DNA of 64,000 nucleotides from Streptomyces anulatus. GTDB lineage: Bacteria > Actinomycetota > Actinomycetes > Streptomycetales > Streptomycetaceae. This document shows positions 14,032 through 22,586 of the stretch, piece by piece; within the stretch, counting starts at the first letter, position 1; each line of letters begins with the position of its first letter. Where the stretch lies: positions 124,001 to 188,000 of the forward strand of contig NZ_BMVK01000012.1 in the NCBI RefSeq assembly GCF_014650675.1. Direction: 5' to 3'. The position numbers were made by a program, and so were the translations under genes. Under the pieces are notes generated by a model. It made no database searches. It worked only from the letters and a program-made list of their open reading frames with translations, and was not told where the DNA came from.

Positions 14032-15459
14032 ATGCCGTCCCCCCTCTTCGCGGACCGCCCCGCACCACAGCTTCCCGCGCATGACGCCGTCGACGCCCTG
14101 ATCCACCGGACGCGTCGGCTGCGCGGGGATGTGGACGCCGTGCGGCGGGACGCCGTCGTGTTCGACGAGGACGACCCCCAGCTGCGCTGGCAGCGCGCCC
14201 TGTGCGAGCTGGCGGTACAGCACCTGGACAACCTCGACCAGCACCTGGGCCAGCTCCGGGCGGGTCTGCCGGACCGGTGCGCCGACGACGCCCCCCGTGC
14301 TGCCGGGGCCCCGGACGACCCGAGGGCCGGTTCCCTGCTGAACCGGGTGGGCAGCGCCGAGTGGAACCTCCTCACCGACGAGTCCAGCTGGTCCGAGGAG
14401 CTGTACGAGATCTTCGGCAGGCCGCCCGGGTCCACACCCCTCTCCCTCGACGACCTGCCGTCCGTACTGCTGCCCGAGGACCAGCCGGTGCTGACCGCCA
14501 TGGTGACGGGCTGCCTCGTCGACGGCCGGCCGATGGACGGCGAGTTCCGCATCGTGCGTCCCGACGGCCGCACGCGCACCCTGCACATGACGGGCGAGCC
14601 GGTCCTCGACGCCGAGGGCTGCACCGCCTCCATGTGGGCGGTCCTGCGGGACGTCAGCGAGCTGCGGCGCAGCGAGCAGGCCGTGAGCAGGAACCGCGCG
14701 TCGGTACGGCGCGAGGAGCACATCGAGCGCACCGAGCACCGCATGGCCGTGGAGCTCCAGGAAGCCGTCCTTCCCCCGTGGCGCGGATCGCTGCGGCTCC
14801 CGTCCCAGGGCCCCGGCGCCCTGGACATCGCCGCGCACTACCTCCCTTCCGAGTCGAGCGGCCTCATCGGCGGCGACTGGTACGACGCGATGGAACTGCC
14901 GGACGGGCGCACCCTGCTCACCGTCGGCGACCTCACCGGGCACGGCATTCCCGCCACCTCGGCGATGGCGATGATGCTGGGCGCACTGCGCGGCATGGCC
15001 GTCGCCGGCATCGAGCCGGGCGCGCTGATGGGACACCTCAACCAGGTGCTCGAAACGTCGATACAGCCCGCGCTGGGCAGCGCCCTGTGCTGCCGCTTCG
15101 ACCCCGACACCTCCATCCTGTCCTGGGCGCAGGCCGGACACCCCGCACCGCTGCTCTTCCGCCACGGTTCGGGACGGCTGCTGCCCCCGCCGGACGGGAT
15201 GCTGCTCGGCGCAGCGTCCAACGTGGTCTTCGAGCAGGACGAGGTACGGCTGTACCCCGGTGACGTGCTCGTTCTGCACACCGACGGCCTGACCCGACGC
15301 GGCGACCGGGGTGCGGGCCCGGAGGCGCTGTTCGCCCTCGCTCCCCGGTTCGCGGACGCCCGTACGGCACAGGAGTGCGTACGGAGCGTCGTCGAGGAGT
15401 TCGGCGGGGCCGAGCGCCTGGACGACGCGTGCGTGCTGGTCGCCCGCATCGGGGCATGA
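14032..15459 (+). CDS. PAS-domain SpoIIE-type serine phosphatase
   Basis: A 475-residue cytoplasmic protein. After a helical N-terminus (1-90) comes a PAS/PAC sensor (about 100-220: SAEWNLLTDESSWSEELYEIFG, GEFRIVRPDGRTR, WAVLRDVSELRRSEQ), a short coiled linker, and a PP2C/SpoIIE phosphatase domain (about 240-475) with metal-binding GGDWYDA and VGDLTGHGIPA, then AGHPAPLLF and LHTDGL. Such proteins usually dephosphorylate anti-anti-sigma factors in stress or development switches. No kinase or anti-sigma gene is adjacent. GGAG lies upstream of the ATG. Confidence 0.9.
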   Translation: MPSPLFADRPAPQLPAHDAVDALIHRTRRLRGDVDAVRRDAVVFDEDDPQLRWQRALCELAVQHLDNLDQHLGQLRAGLPDRCADDAPRAAGAPDDPRAGSLLNRVGSAEWNLLTDESSWSEELYEIFGRPPGSTPLSLDDLPSVLLPEDQPVLTAMVTGCLVDGRPMDGEFRIVRPDGRTRTLHMTGEPVLDAEGCTASMWAVLRDVSELRRSEQAVSRNRASVRREEHIERTEHRMAVELQEAVLPPWRGSLRLPSQGPGALDIAAHYLPSESSGLIGGDWYDAMELPDGRTLLTVGDLTGHGIPATSAMAMMLGALRGMAVAGIEPGALMGHLNQVLETSIQPALGSALCCRFDPDTSILSWAQAGHPAPLLFRHGSGRLLPPPDGMLLGAASNVVFEQDEVRLYPGDVLVLHTDGLTRRGDRGAGPEALFALAPRFADARTAQECVRSVVEEFGGAERLDDACVLVARIGA

Positions 15460-15510
15460 GGAAGCGCGGACGTATCGGGGCGTGACGGAGCGCGGAGCGG
15501 CGCTCCCGGG

Positions 15511-17034
15511 TCAGGTCTGCGTGCCCTTGGCCTTCTTCTGGCTGGGCGGCATCGAGAGCTCGATCTCCTCGCGCAGGTCCTGGATCCCCGCGTATCCGGC
15601 GAACTGCCCGGTGAGCCGGTACATTTCGCGGAGCCGGTCCCAGGTGCGGTGCGAGGAGGTCTCCCCCATCGACACCAGCGCGAGCCGGGCGTACCGATCG
15701 GCCTGATCGGGGTCGTTGGCGATGAAGCAGGCCGAGGCCAGCGAGATGTAGTCGAAGATCTTCGACCGCTGGCGCTCCTTGACCCGCAGCTCCAGCGCCT
15801 GCTTGGCATGGCGCTGGGCGATGATCGCGGCACCCTGGTCGTGCTCGGCCAGCGTCCGGAAGGCCAGCGCCTGCATGCCGTGCATATCGGCCTCGTCGAA
15901 CATCTGCATCCAACTGGGCGGCGGAACATCGCTCTTGTCCGAGACGAAGAGCTCCTCGGCCTCGCCGAGGGTGCGCCGCATGGCCTGCCCCCGGCCCATC
16001 GACGCCTGTGCCCAGGCCTCGATGGTGCGCAGCATCGCCTGCGTACGCGGCAGGGTCTCGTCGCCGGAGCCTGACTTGGCGAGCTTCATCAGGTCGAGTG
16101 CGTCGTCGGGGCGGCCCAGGTGCACCATCTGGCGTGCCGCCCGGGAGAGCGCCTCCCCGGCGCGCGGCCGGTCGCCGCCCTCGCGGGCCGCGTGGGCGGC
16201 GATGACGAAGTACTTCTGGGCGGTGGGTTCGAGGCCGACGTCGTGGGACATCCAGCCCGCCAGGACGGCGAGGTTGGCGGCGACGCCCCACAGACGGCGC
16301 TGGAGATGGTCGGGGTGGCGGTAGGCGAGCATGCCGCCCACCTCGTTGAGCTGGCCCACGACCGCCTTGCGCTGGAGTCCGCCGCCCCGGGACGCGTCCC
16401 AGGCGCGGAACACCTCGACCGAATGCTCCAGGGCCTCGATCTCCTCGGAGCCGACCGGCGCCGCTTCGTACCGGTCGAGACCGGCTGGATCGGCGTGCAG
16501 AGGATCGTTGGTACGTGGAGCGTCGGCCACCAGAGCGGGGTCGCTGTGCAGCCAGTCGTACATGGGGCCGGCGATGGTTGAGCCGGCGGCGAGCGCGGCG
16601 CCCGCACCCACCAAGCCGCGTCGGTTGAGCATGAGGTCCATTCCCGTGAATTCGGTGAGGACCGCTGCCGTCCGTTCGGGCGCCCACGGCAATTGATCGG
16701 GATTGTGTTCCGTCCCGGAGTCACGCCGCTTCCCCACACGCCCGCGTCGGCCGAACCCGAGGTCCTCGATGGTCACGACACGGCCGAGCCGCTCGGTGAA
16801 CAGAGCCGCCAGCACTTCGGGCACGGGATCACGGGGGGATTCCCCCATGTCGATCCAGCGCCTGACGCGCGAGGTGTCGGTGGCCAGCTGCGGGTGGCCC
16901 ATGGCCGCCGCCTGCCGGTTCACCATTCTCGCGAGTTCGCCCTTGGACCAGCCGGCCAGGCCGAACAGGTCAGAAAGGCGGGTGTTGGGTTCTCCGGTCA
17001 CTTCAAGCCCCCAGGTTCTCGGCTGACTTGACAC
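15511..17034 (-). CDS. NsdA/NsdB-like differentiation regulator
   Basis: A 507-residue cytoplasmic protein with an HTH-like N-terminus (TRLSDLFGLAGWSKGELARMV, RVRRWIDMGESPRDPVPEVLAAL) and a long alpha-helical TPR-like body (about 190-490). This layout is that of NsdA, a negative regulator of sporulation and antibiotic production in Streptomyces, and of its paralogues; I cannot tell which. GTG at 17034 follows AGGGGG; a second GTG at 17001 also has GGGGG upstream. It is divergent from a TTA-containing phosphotransferase-fold gene. Confidence 0.75.
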   Translation of the reverse strand: MSSQPRTWGLEVTGEPNTRLSDLFGLAGWSKGELARMVNRQAAAMGHPQLATDTSRVRRWIDMGESPRDPVPEVLAALFTERLGRVVTIEDLGFGRRGRVGKRRDSGTEHNPDQLPWAPERTAAVLTEFTGMDLMLNRRGLVGAGAALAAGSTIAGPMYDWLHSDPALVADAPRTNDPLHADPAGLDRYEAAPVGSEEIEALEHSVEVFRAWDASRGGGLQRKAVVGQLNEVGGMLAYRHPDHLQRRLWGVAANLAVLAGWMSHDVGLEPTAQKYFVIAAHAAREGGDRPRAGEALSRAARQMVHLGRPDDALDLMKLAKSGSGDETLPRTQAMLRTIEAWAQASMGRGQAMRRTLGEAEELFVSDKSDVPPPSWMQMFDEADMHGMQALAFRTLAEHDQGAAIIAQRHAKQALELRVKERQRSKIFDYISLASACFIANDPDQADRYARLALVSMGETSSHRTWDRLREMYRLTGQFAGYAGIQDLREEIELSMPPSQKKAKGTQT

Positions 17035-17232
17035 TAACCCCCTGTCAGATGCGCTGTGACTATTCGCCAGGGTTCGCCAGGGTCCGCCAGATGGTCTGCC
17101 ACCCGCGCTCCGGTGTCAGGTAGGAAAGCGCCACCCCGCCCGGCAGCCCTAGGTACTCCCCAGGGTGCCGAACGGCCGTCGGCCGGGTTGGCGCACGTAA
17201 CTTGTCGGCGCACGAAGGGATCTGTCTCGCCC

Positions 17233-18369
17233 ATGTACACAGCATCGTCCTCCGTGTCCGCCCCGCCCCGTCCGCTCCGCCCGATGGGCGCGGGCGGCGG
17301 GCCCTATCTCGCTCCTCACGCCGGCGCACCGGTGCAGGGTCCGGGCCGGGCCCGACGGGCCGCGGGTCCGGGCGCCGGACCGCTCAGCGGAAGGATCGAC
17401 CTGTCCGGGCCCCAGGGCGCGCAGGTGCGGATGGCCATCGCCTCCGTACAGCGCATCTGCCCCGAGTTCAACCCGGTCCAGGTACTGCGCCGCAGCGGCC
17501 GTTCGGTCCTGATCGTCGGAACGACCGGGCGGGCCACCGCCGTCGCGAAGTGTTTACTGGACCACTCGCCGGCGTGGACCGAACGGTTCCGGCACGAAAT
17601 AGCGGCGTACCGCGCGTTCGTCCGGCACCGCCCCCCTGTTAGGGCGCCCCGGCTGATCGCGGCGGATCCGGAGAACTGCACGCTGGTGATCGAGCGGATG
17701 CCCGGCCGGGTCGCCGCCCTCACCCGGCACCCGGCGGAGGCGCCGCCGCGGGCCGACATCCGGGCCGCGCTCGGAGCCATCGCCCGGGTGAACGCCTGGC
17801 GGCCGCCGCCCGGACTGTTCGAGGCGCCGCTCGACTACGCGTCGCGGATCGCGCGCTACCACGAGCTCGGTCTGTTCACCGACCGTGACCTCGGTGACCT
17901 GCAGAAGCTGCTGCACGGTCTGGCCCACGCGGGCGGCAAGCAGGGCATGGGGCAGTTCTGCCACGGGGACGCCCTGCTCTCCAACATCCTGCTGTCGCCG
18001 ACCGGACCGGTGCTCGTCGACTGGGAGCACGCCGGGTGGTATCTCCCGGGGTACGACCTGGCGACGCTGTGGGCGGTGCTGGGCGACGCCCCGGTGGCGC
18101 GACGCCAGATCAGCCAGCTCGCCCAGGCGAGGGGGCCGGCCGCACGGGACGCGTTCCTGGTGAACCTGATGCTGGTGCTGACCCGCGAGATCCGCAATTA
18201 CGAGACGGCGGTCCAGCGCACGATGCGCGAGGCGCCCGCGACGGGGGCGGGGGCCGACCGGCCCGGCTCTCTCTCCTCGGGCGAGGAGCAGCGGCTGCTG
18301 CTGCGGAGGCTGCACGACGACTGCGCCATGGCGCGGCGGGCGGTGCGGGCCGCGGTCGGTACCCGCTGA
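17233..18369 (+). CDS. Aminoglycoside phosphotransferase-fold protein with TTA codon
   Basis: A 378-residue protein of the APH/choline-kinase fold. The catalytic loop is CHGDALLSNIL (His-Gly-Asp and metal-binding Asn) and the DFG-equivalent is LVDWEHAG. The first 60 residues are a Pro/Gly/Arg-rich extension. It is not clearly an antibiotic-resistance enzyme. Codon 108 (17554-17556) is TTA, one of only two TTA codons seen in this window, so translation should depend on the bldA tRNA. It lies divergent from the NsdA-like regulator and ends before a strong terminator. Confidence 0.82.
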   Translation: MYTASSSVSAPPRPLRPMGAGGGPYLAPHAGAPVQGPGRARRAAGPGAGPLSGRIDLSGPQGAQVRMAIASVQRICPEFNPVQVLRRSGRSVLIVGTTGRATAVAKCLLDHSPAWTERFRHEIAAYRAFVRHRPPVRAPRLIAADPENCTLVIERMPGRVAALTRHPAEAPPRADIRAALGAIARVNAWRPPPGLFEAPLDYASRIARYHELGLFTDRDLGDLQKLLHGLAHAGGKQGMGQFCHGDALLSNILLSPTGPVLVDWEHAGWYLPGYDLATLWAVLGDAPVARRQISQLAQARGPAARDAFLVNLMLVLTREIRNYETAVQRTMREAPATGAGADRPGSLSSGEEQRLLLRRLHDDCAMARRAVRAAVGTR

Positions 18370-18439
18370 GACCGGACGACGGAGCGGGGATACGCCCCGC
18401 CTGCCGAGAACCACAGTGACCAGACCACTGTGAAGAAGA

Positions 18440-18485
18440 AGCGCGCTGCGGGACCGGTGCCGACACACCGGTCCCGCAGCGCGCT
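18440..18485 (+). terminator. Strong terminator, perfect 20-bp stem
   Basis: Arms 18440-18459 and 18466-18485 are perfect complements around a 6-nt loop, 70 nt past the stop of the phosphotransferase-fold gene. A smaller 7-bp hairpin (CACAGTG / CACTGTG, 18412-18432) precedes it. Confidence 0.85.
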
Positions 18486-18845
18486 GTCGTGCGTTCCGGG
18501 CCGTATCTCCCCGTGACCGGGCGTTGACCCTGTGCCGCCCCGGGGTCGCCCGCGGGTGAGGCCCGCCACGAGACCCACGTCACCTACGACCTGCGGTAGT
18601 AGACGCGAGCCCTCCCGTACGGCGTAACGAACCGCCCATATGGCTCATAAATTGGCATCTCACGATGAAGAGTAGTAAAGGCGGTCATTGCTTCCTATGT
18701 CGGCGAGCGCTAACCATGGATCCCGGCAGGCACCGAGTTCGAGCCCGCGTCGATCGCCCTCCGGCGACCGCGGCCCGGACATCCCGGTTCCCGCCGACGC
18801 GGCGCGAAGGCCGCGAAGCCCGTCCCCCATAGGAAGAGCTCACGC
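18486..18845 (+). other. Long leader/promoter region of the transglycosylase gene
   Basis: This 360-bp gap contains no coding frame. Its middle (18630-18690, around CATATGGCTCATAAATTGGC) is markedly AT-richer than the rest and probably carries the promoter, leaving a leader of 150 nt or more before the ATG at 18846. Genes for cell-wall hydrolases in Streptomyces are often under leader-RNA control, but I cannot match a known riboswitch core here. Confidence 0.45.
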
Positions 18846-19520
18846 ATGCCCCGCATCTCCACCCTGCGCATCACCCGCTCGCACAAGATCGCCACCGCCG
18901 TGCTCGTCGCGGCCGGTTCCGTCAGCGCCATAGCCGCCACCGGCGGCACGAGCGAAGCGCAGACCACGGCGACCCGGTCCTCCATCTCCGTGGAGCCGGT
19001 CGCCGCCGCAGGCATCCCGACGGCGAAGGACGCGGCGGCCAAGAAGGCCGCCCAGGAGACCGCCGCCAAGGAAGCCGCCGCGAAGAAGGCCGCGGCCGCC
19101 CGCAAGGCCACCGCGGAGAAGGACGCCGCCGAAGAGCGCTCCGAGAAGCAGGCCGCCAACCGCTCCACCGAGCGCAAGGCCGTCACGCCCAAGAAGTTCG
19201 CGAACAACCTCGACGGCTGGATCCGCGAGTCGCTCGACATCATGAAGAAGAAGAACATCCCCGGCTCCTACGAGGGGCTGCACCGCAACATCATGCGCGA
19301 GTCCAGCGGCAACCCGAACGCGGTCAACGACTGGGACATCAACGCGCAGAACGGCATTCCCTCCAAGGGTCTCCTCCAGGTGATCCAGCCCACCTTCGAC
19401 GCCTACCACGTCAAGGGCACCCCGAAGAAGCTCACCGACCCGGTCGCCAACATCACCGCCGCCGCCAACTACGCCGCGGACCGGTACGGCTCGATCGACA
19501 ACGTCGACTCCGCCTACTGA
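18846..19520 (+). CDS. Secreted lytic transglycosylase (SLT domain)
   Basis: A 224-residue exported cell-wall hydrolase. Residues 1-40 form a signal peptide with basic start. Residues 58-112 are a Lys/Ala/Glu-rich coiled linker (KKAAQETAAKEAAAKKA and similar), probably a wall-spanning spacer. The catalytic part (about 115-224) is an SLT/goose-lysozyme-like domain: the likely acid is Glu in NIMRESSGNP, followed by SKGLLQVIQPTF and ANITAAANYAADRYG. GGAAGAG precedes the ATG. It would cleave peptidoglycan, perhaps in germination or growth. A long leader suggests RNA-level control. Confidence 0.88.
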   Translation: MPRISTLRITRSHKIATAVLVAAGSVSAIAATGGTSEAQTTATRSSISVEPVAAAGIPTAKDAAAKKAAQETAAKEAAAKKAAAARKATAEKDAAEERSEKQAANRSTERKAVTPKKFANNLDGWIRESLDIMKKKNIPGSYEGLHRNIMRESSGNPNAVNDWDINAQNGIPSKGLLQVIQPTFDAYHVKGTPKKLTDPVANITAAANYAADRYGSIDNVDSAY

Positions 19521-19565
19521 GCGACCGACTTCCGAACGACCGCCTTCCGAGCGCGCACCAACGCC

Positions 19566-19585
19566 GCGATTATGTGACTAATCGC
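19566..19585 (+). promoter_or_regulatory. Inverted repeat upstream of geosmin synthase
   Basis: GCGATTA-TGTGAC-TAATCGC is a perfect 7-bp dyad with a 6-nt spacer, about 100 bp before the geosmin synthase start. It is AT-richer than its surroundings and is the best operator candidate for this gene. The binding protein is unknown. Confidence 0.5.
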
Positions 19586-19621
19586 CACCGTGCGTGCTCC
19601 GTATGGCCGAAGGGTAGTGCT

Positions 19622-19644
19622 GCGCGGACACCACCGGTCCGCGC
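19622..19644 (+). promoter_or_regulatory. GC-rich dyad in geosmin synthase upstream region
   Basis: GCGCGGAC and GTCCGCGC form a perfect 8-bp dyad around 7 nt, 40-60 nt before the ATG. It could be a second operator or a hairpin in the mRNA leader. Confidence 0.4.
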
Positions 19645-19683
19645 GATTCCCCGCGCGGAGGCTTCTGGAAAGGCCCCACGCAC

Positions 19684-21897
19684 ATGGCACAGCCCTTCTC
19701 ACTGCCGGACTTCTATGTTCCGTATCCGGCGCGGCTCAACCCTCATGTGGAGGCGGCACGCACGCACACCCGCGCGTGGGCCCGCTCCATGGGGATGCTG
19801 GAGGGATCCGGCATCTGGGAGGAGAAGGACCTGGAGGCGCACGACTACGCCCTCCTGTGCGCCTACACCCACCCCGACTGCTCGGCCGAGGCCCTCTCCC
19901 TGGTCACCGACTGGTACGTGTGGGTCTTCTTCTTCGACGACCACTTCCTGGAACTGTTCAAGCGCACGCCCGACCGGGAGGGCGGCAAGCGGTATCTGGA
20001 CCGCCTGCCGGCCTTCATGCCGATGGAGCGCGGCGCCCCGACGCCGGATCCGGAGAACCCGGTCGAGGCGGGGCTCGCCGATCTGTGGGCGCGCACGGTC
20101 CCCTCGATGTCGGACGCCTGGCGGGCCCGGTTCGCGGAGGCGACGGAGAACCTCCTCAACGAGTCCCTGTGGGAGCTCGCCAACATCCACGAAGGCCGCA
20201 TCGCCAACCCCGTCGAGTACATCGAGATGCGCCGCAAGGTGGGCGGCGCGCCCTGGTCCGCGGGCCTGGTGGAGTACGCGGCGAACGCCGAGGTGCCCGC
20301 TCCGGTCGCCGACTCCCGCCCGCTGCGGGTGCTGCGGGACGCGTTCTCCGACGGGGTGCATCTGCGCAACGACCTCTTCTCCTACCAGCGTGAGGTGGAG
20401 GACGAGGGGGAGAACAGCAACGGCGTGCTGGTGCTGGAGAAGTTCCTCGGCTGCTCCACGCAGGAGGCCGCCGAGGCGGTCAACGACCTGCTGACCTCAC
20501 GGCTCCAGCAGTTCGAGAACACCGCGCTGACCGAACTCGGCCCGCTCTGCGCCGAGAAGAGCCTGGACCCGACGCAGACCGCCGCCGTGCTGGCGTACGT
20601 CAAGGGGCTCCAGGACTGGCAGTCCGGCGGCCACGAATGGCACATGCGCTCCAGCCGCTACATGAACGGCGGCGGCGCGGGCGAGGCCGTGGCCGGCTTC
20701 GGCATGTCCGCCGCTTCCATCAGGTACACGTTCCGCTCGGAGACCTCGCGGGCCCGCGGCCGGAGCCATGTCCCGTACCAGCACGTGGGCCCCTCGCTGC
20801 TGCCGAGCTTCGACCTGCCGTTCGGGACGACGCTGAGCCCGCATCTGGAGGGGGCGCGGGTCCGGATCGTCGACTGGGCACGGCGGATGGGCATCCTGGA
20901 GGCCCAGCCGGGCGTGCCGGGTTCGAACATCTGGGACGAGGAACGGCTCGTCGCGATCGACCTGCCGCTGTGCGCGGCGGGCCTGGATCCGGACGCGACC
21001 CCGGACGAGCTGGACCTGTCCTCGGGGTGGCTGGCCTGGGGGACGTACGGGGACGACTGGTTCCCGGTCGTGCACGGGCGGACCCGGGACCTGGCGGGGG
21101 CGCGGCTGGCCAACGAGCGGCTCTCGCTGTTCATGCCGCTGGACGGCGAGGGGACGCCGGAGCCGGTGAACGCCCTGGAGCGGAGCCTGGGCGACCTGTG
21201 GCGCAGGACGGCCGCGCCGATGGACGCGGGCGGCCGGCGTACCTTCCGGACCTCGATCGAGTCCATGACCGAGAGTTGGCTGTGGGAGCTGGCGAACCAG
21301 GCGCAGAACCGTATCCCCGACCCGGTGGACTACGTGGAGATGCGGCGGGCGACGTTCGGTTCGGACCTGACGATGAGCCTGTGCCGGCTCGGGCACGGCA
21401 GGAAGGTCCCGGACGAGGTCTACCGCAGCGGTCCGATGCGTTCCCTGGAGAACGCGGCGGCGGACTACGCGTGTCTGATGAACGATCTGTTCTCGTACCA
21501 GAAGGAGATCGAGTACGAGGGCGAGATCCACAACGGCGTCCTGGTCGTGCAGAACTTCTTCGGCGTCGACTATCCGACGGGCGTGGCGATCGTGCACGAC
21601 CTGATGAACTCGCGGCTGCGGCAGTTCCTGCATGTCGCCGAGGTCGAACTCCCGGTGCTGTACGACGACTTCGGCCTGGACGCCGAGGCGCGAGAGATCC
21701 TGGCGGGCTATGTGCGGGAGCTCGAGCACTGGATCGCGGGGATTCTGATCTGGCACCGGGGCTGCCGGCGCTACCGCGAGGAGGATCTGCGGCGCGGCCA
21801 CGGCACGCCCTGGCACATCAGCGGTCCCACGGGGCTCGGCACGTCGGCGGCCCAGGTGACCCGGTTGATGGCCCGACTGGCTGGCAGCCCGGCGTAG
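19684..21897 (+). CDS. geoA: Germacradienol/geosmin synthase
   Basis: A 737-residue bifunctional sesquiterpene synthase that turns farnesyl diphosphate into germacradienol/germacrene D (N-terminal domain) and then geosmin (C-terminal domain). The N-domain has the Asp-rich motif at residues 85-87 (FFFDDHFLE) and the NSE-type motif NDLFSYQRE from residue 229. The C-domain has DDWFP from 457 and NDLFSYQKEIEYEGE from 600. Length and two-domain order match S. coelicolor CYC2 closely. GGAAAGG lies before the ATG. It stands as a single gene between a transglycosylase gene and a terminator. Confidence 0.97.
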   Translation: MAQPFSLPDFYVPYPARLNPHVEAARTHTRAWARSMGMLEGSGIWEEKDLEAHDYALLCAYTHPDCSAEALSLVTDWYVWVFFFDDHFLELFKRTPDREGGKRYLDRLPAFMPMERGAPTPDPENPVEAGLADLWARTVPSMSDAWRARFAEATENLLNESLWELANIHEGRIANPVEYIEMRRKVGGAPWSAGLVEYAANAEVPAPVADSRPLRVLRDAFSDGVHLRNDLFSYQREVEDEGENSNGVLVLEKFLGCSTQEAAEAVNDLLTSRLQQFENTALTELGPLCAEKSLDPTQTAAVLAYVKGLQDWQSGGHEWHMRSSRYMNGGGAGEAVAGFGMSAASIRYTFRSETSRARGRSHVPYQHVGPSLLPSFDLPFGTTLSPHLEGARVRIVDWARRMGILEAQPGVPGSNIWDEERLVAIDLPLCAAGLDPDATPDELDLSSGWLAWGTYGDDWFPVVHGRTRDLAGARLANERLSLFMPLDGEGTPEPVNALERSLGDLWRRTAAPMDAGGRRTFRTSIESMTESWLWELANQAQNRIPDPVDYVEMRRATFGSDLTMSLCRLGHGRKVPDEVYRSGPMRSLENAAADYACLMNDLFSYQKEIEYEGEIHNGVLVVQNFFGVDYPTGVAIVHDLMNSRLRQFLHVAEVELPVLYDDFGLDAEAREILAGYVRELEHWIAGILIWHRGCRRYREEDLRRGHGTPWHISGPTGLGTSAAQVTRLMARLAGSPA

Positions 21898-21905
21898 TTC
21901 GCGAG

Positions 21906-21948
21906 GTCGCGGCCCGTCGTCCGGAGGAACTGCACGGCGGGCCGCGAC
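21906..21948. terminator. Terminator between geosmin synthase and TetR genes
   Basis: An 11-bp perfect stem (GTCGCGGCCCG / CGGGCCGCGAC) with a 21-nt loop lies between two convergent genes and can serve both. Confidence 0.65.
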
Positions 21949-21973
21949 CGGTGGCGGACCGGCCGGGCGGGGC

Positions 21974-22531
21974 TCAGAGCAGTACGTGCCGGAGCACCTC
22001 CTCGAACTCCGCCGCCGTCGGCGGGGTGTCGGTCAGCAGACCCTGGAGCAGCAGGCCGTCGATGACGCCCTTGAGCACCCGCACCCGGACCGGGTCGTCG
22101 GTGTAGCGGTGGCCGTACGCCGAGATGGCCTCCAGCCAGTGCCGGGTGGGGCCGCGCAGCTCCGGGCGGCGGGCCGCGAGCAGGTACAGCTCGTACTCCG
22201 CGAGCAGCCGTCCGGGACCCTTGACGACCTTCTCCATCAGCTCCGCCAGCGCGGTGACGCCCTCGGGGCCGCCGTCGGCCTCCTCGGCCAGCCGGAGCAT
22301 GCGTTGCGCGTCCTGTTCCATGCAGCGGGTGAGCGCGGCGGTGAGCAGGTCGTCGATGCTCGTGAAGTGGTAGGCGGCGGCGGTGGCGGGCAGGCCCGCC
22401 TCGCGGGCGACCGCCCGGTGGCTGACGCCGGCGACTCCTTCCCGGGCGACCACCTGGAGCGTGGCCTCGATGAGTTCCTCCTTCCGTCGCTCGCCCTTGA
22501 GCAGACGTCCGTCGGTCTGCGGTGCGTGCAC
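21974..22531 (-). CDS. TetR-family regulator
   Basis: A 185-residue repressor. The N-terminal HTH is clear (RKEELIEATLQVVAREGVAG, SHRAVAREAGLPATAAAYHF), and the rest is an all-helical ligand domain. The GTG start at 22531 follows CGGAGGCACC. It is the second gene of an operon led by an MFS transporter (55-nt gap) and presumably controls it; a dyad upstream of the transporter is the likely operator. Confidence 0.9.
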   Translation of the reverse strand: MHAPQTDGRLLKGERRKEELIEATLQVVAREGVAGVSHRAVAREAGLPATAAAYHFTSIDDLLTAALTRCMEQDAQRMLRLAEEADGGPEGVTALAELMEKVVKGPGRLLAEYELYLLAARRPELRGPTRHWLEAISAYGHRYTDDPVRVRVLKGVIDGLLLQGLLTDTPPTAAEFEEVLRHVLL

Positions 22532-22586
22532 GGTGCCTCCGGGCGTCGTGGTGGATGGGGCGGCGGGTGTGCTTCGGCGCCGTCCG

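Noticed and set aside
17639..17641. Second TTA trinucleotide in the phosphotransferase-fold gene
   Set aside because: It is out of frame (CCT GTT AGG). Several other TTA/TAA trinucleotides in the window were checked and are also out of frame or non-coding.
17233..18369. APH-fold gene as an aminoglycoside resistance gene
   Set aside because: The fold is shared by many metabolite kinases; there is no resistance-gene context, and the paralogue at 48098 is equally unspecific.
18486..18845. Possible c-di-AMP (ydaO-type) riboswitch in the leader of the transglycosylase gene
   Set aside because: The gene type and long leader fit, and GCGCTAACC near 18709 is suggestive, but the GGGGAACC-type core and the closing segment of that riboswitch are not recognisable. 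A covariance-model search would decide.
20637..22106. Long plus-strand frame overlapping geosmin synthase
   Set aside because: It is the +1 shadow frame of the synthase gene, Arg/Gly-rich with no domain.
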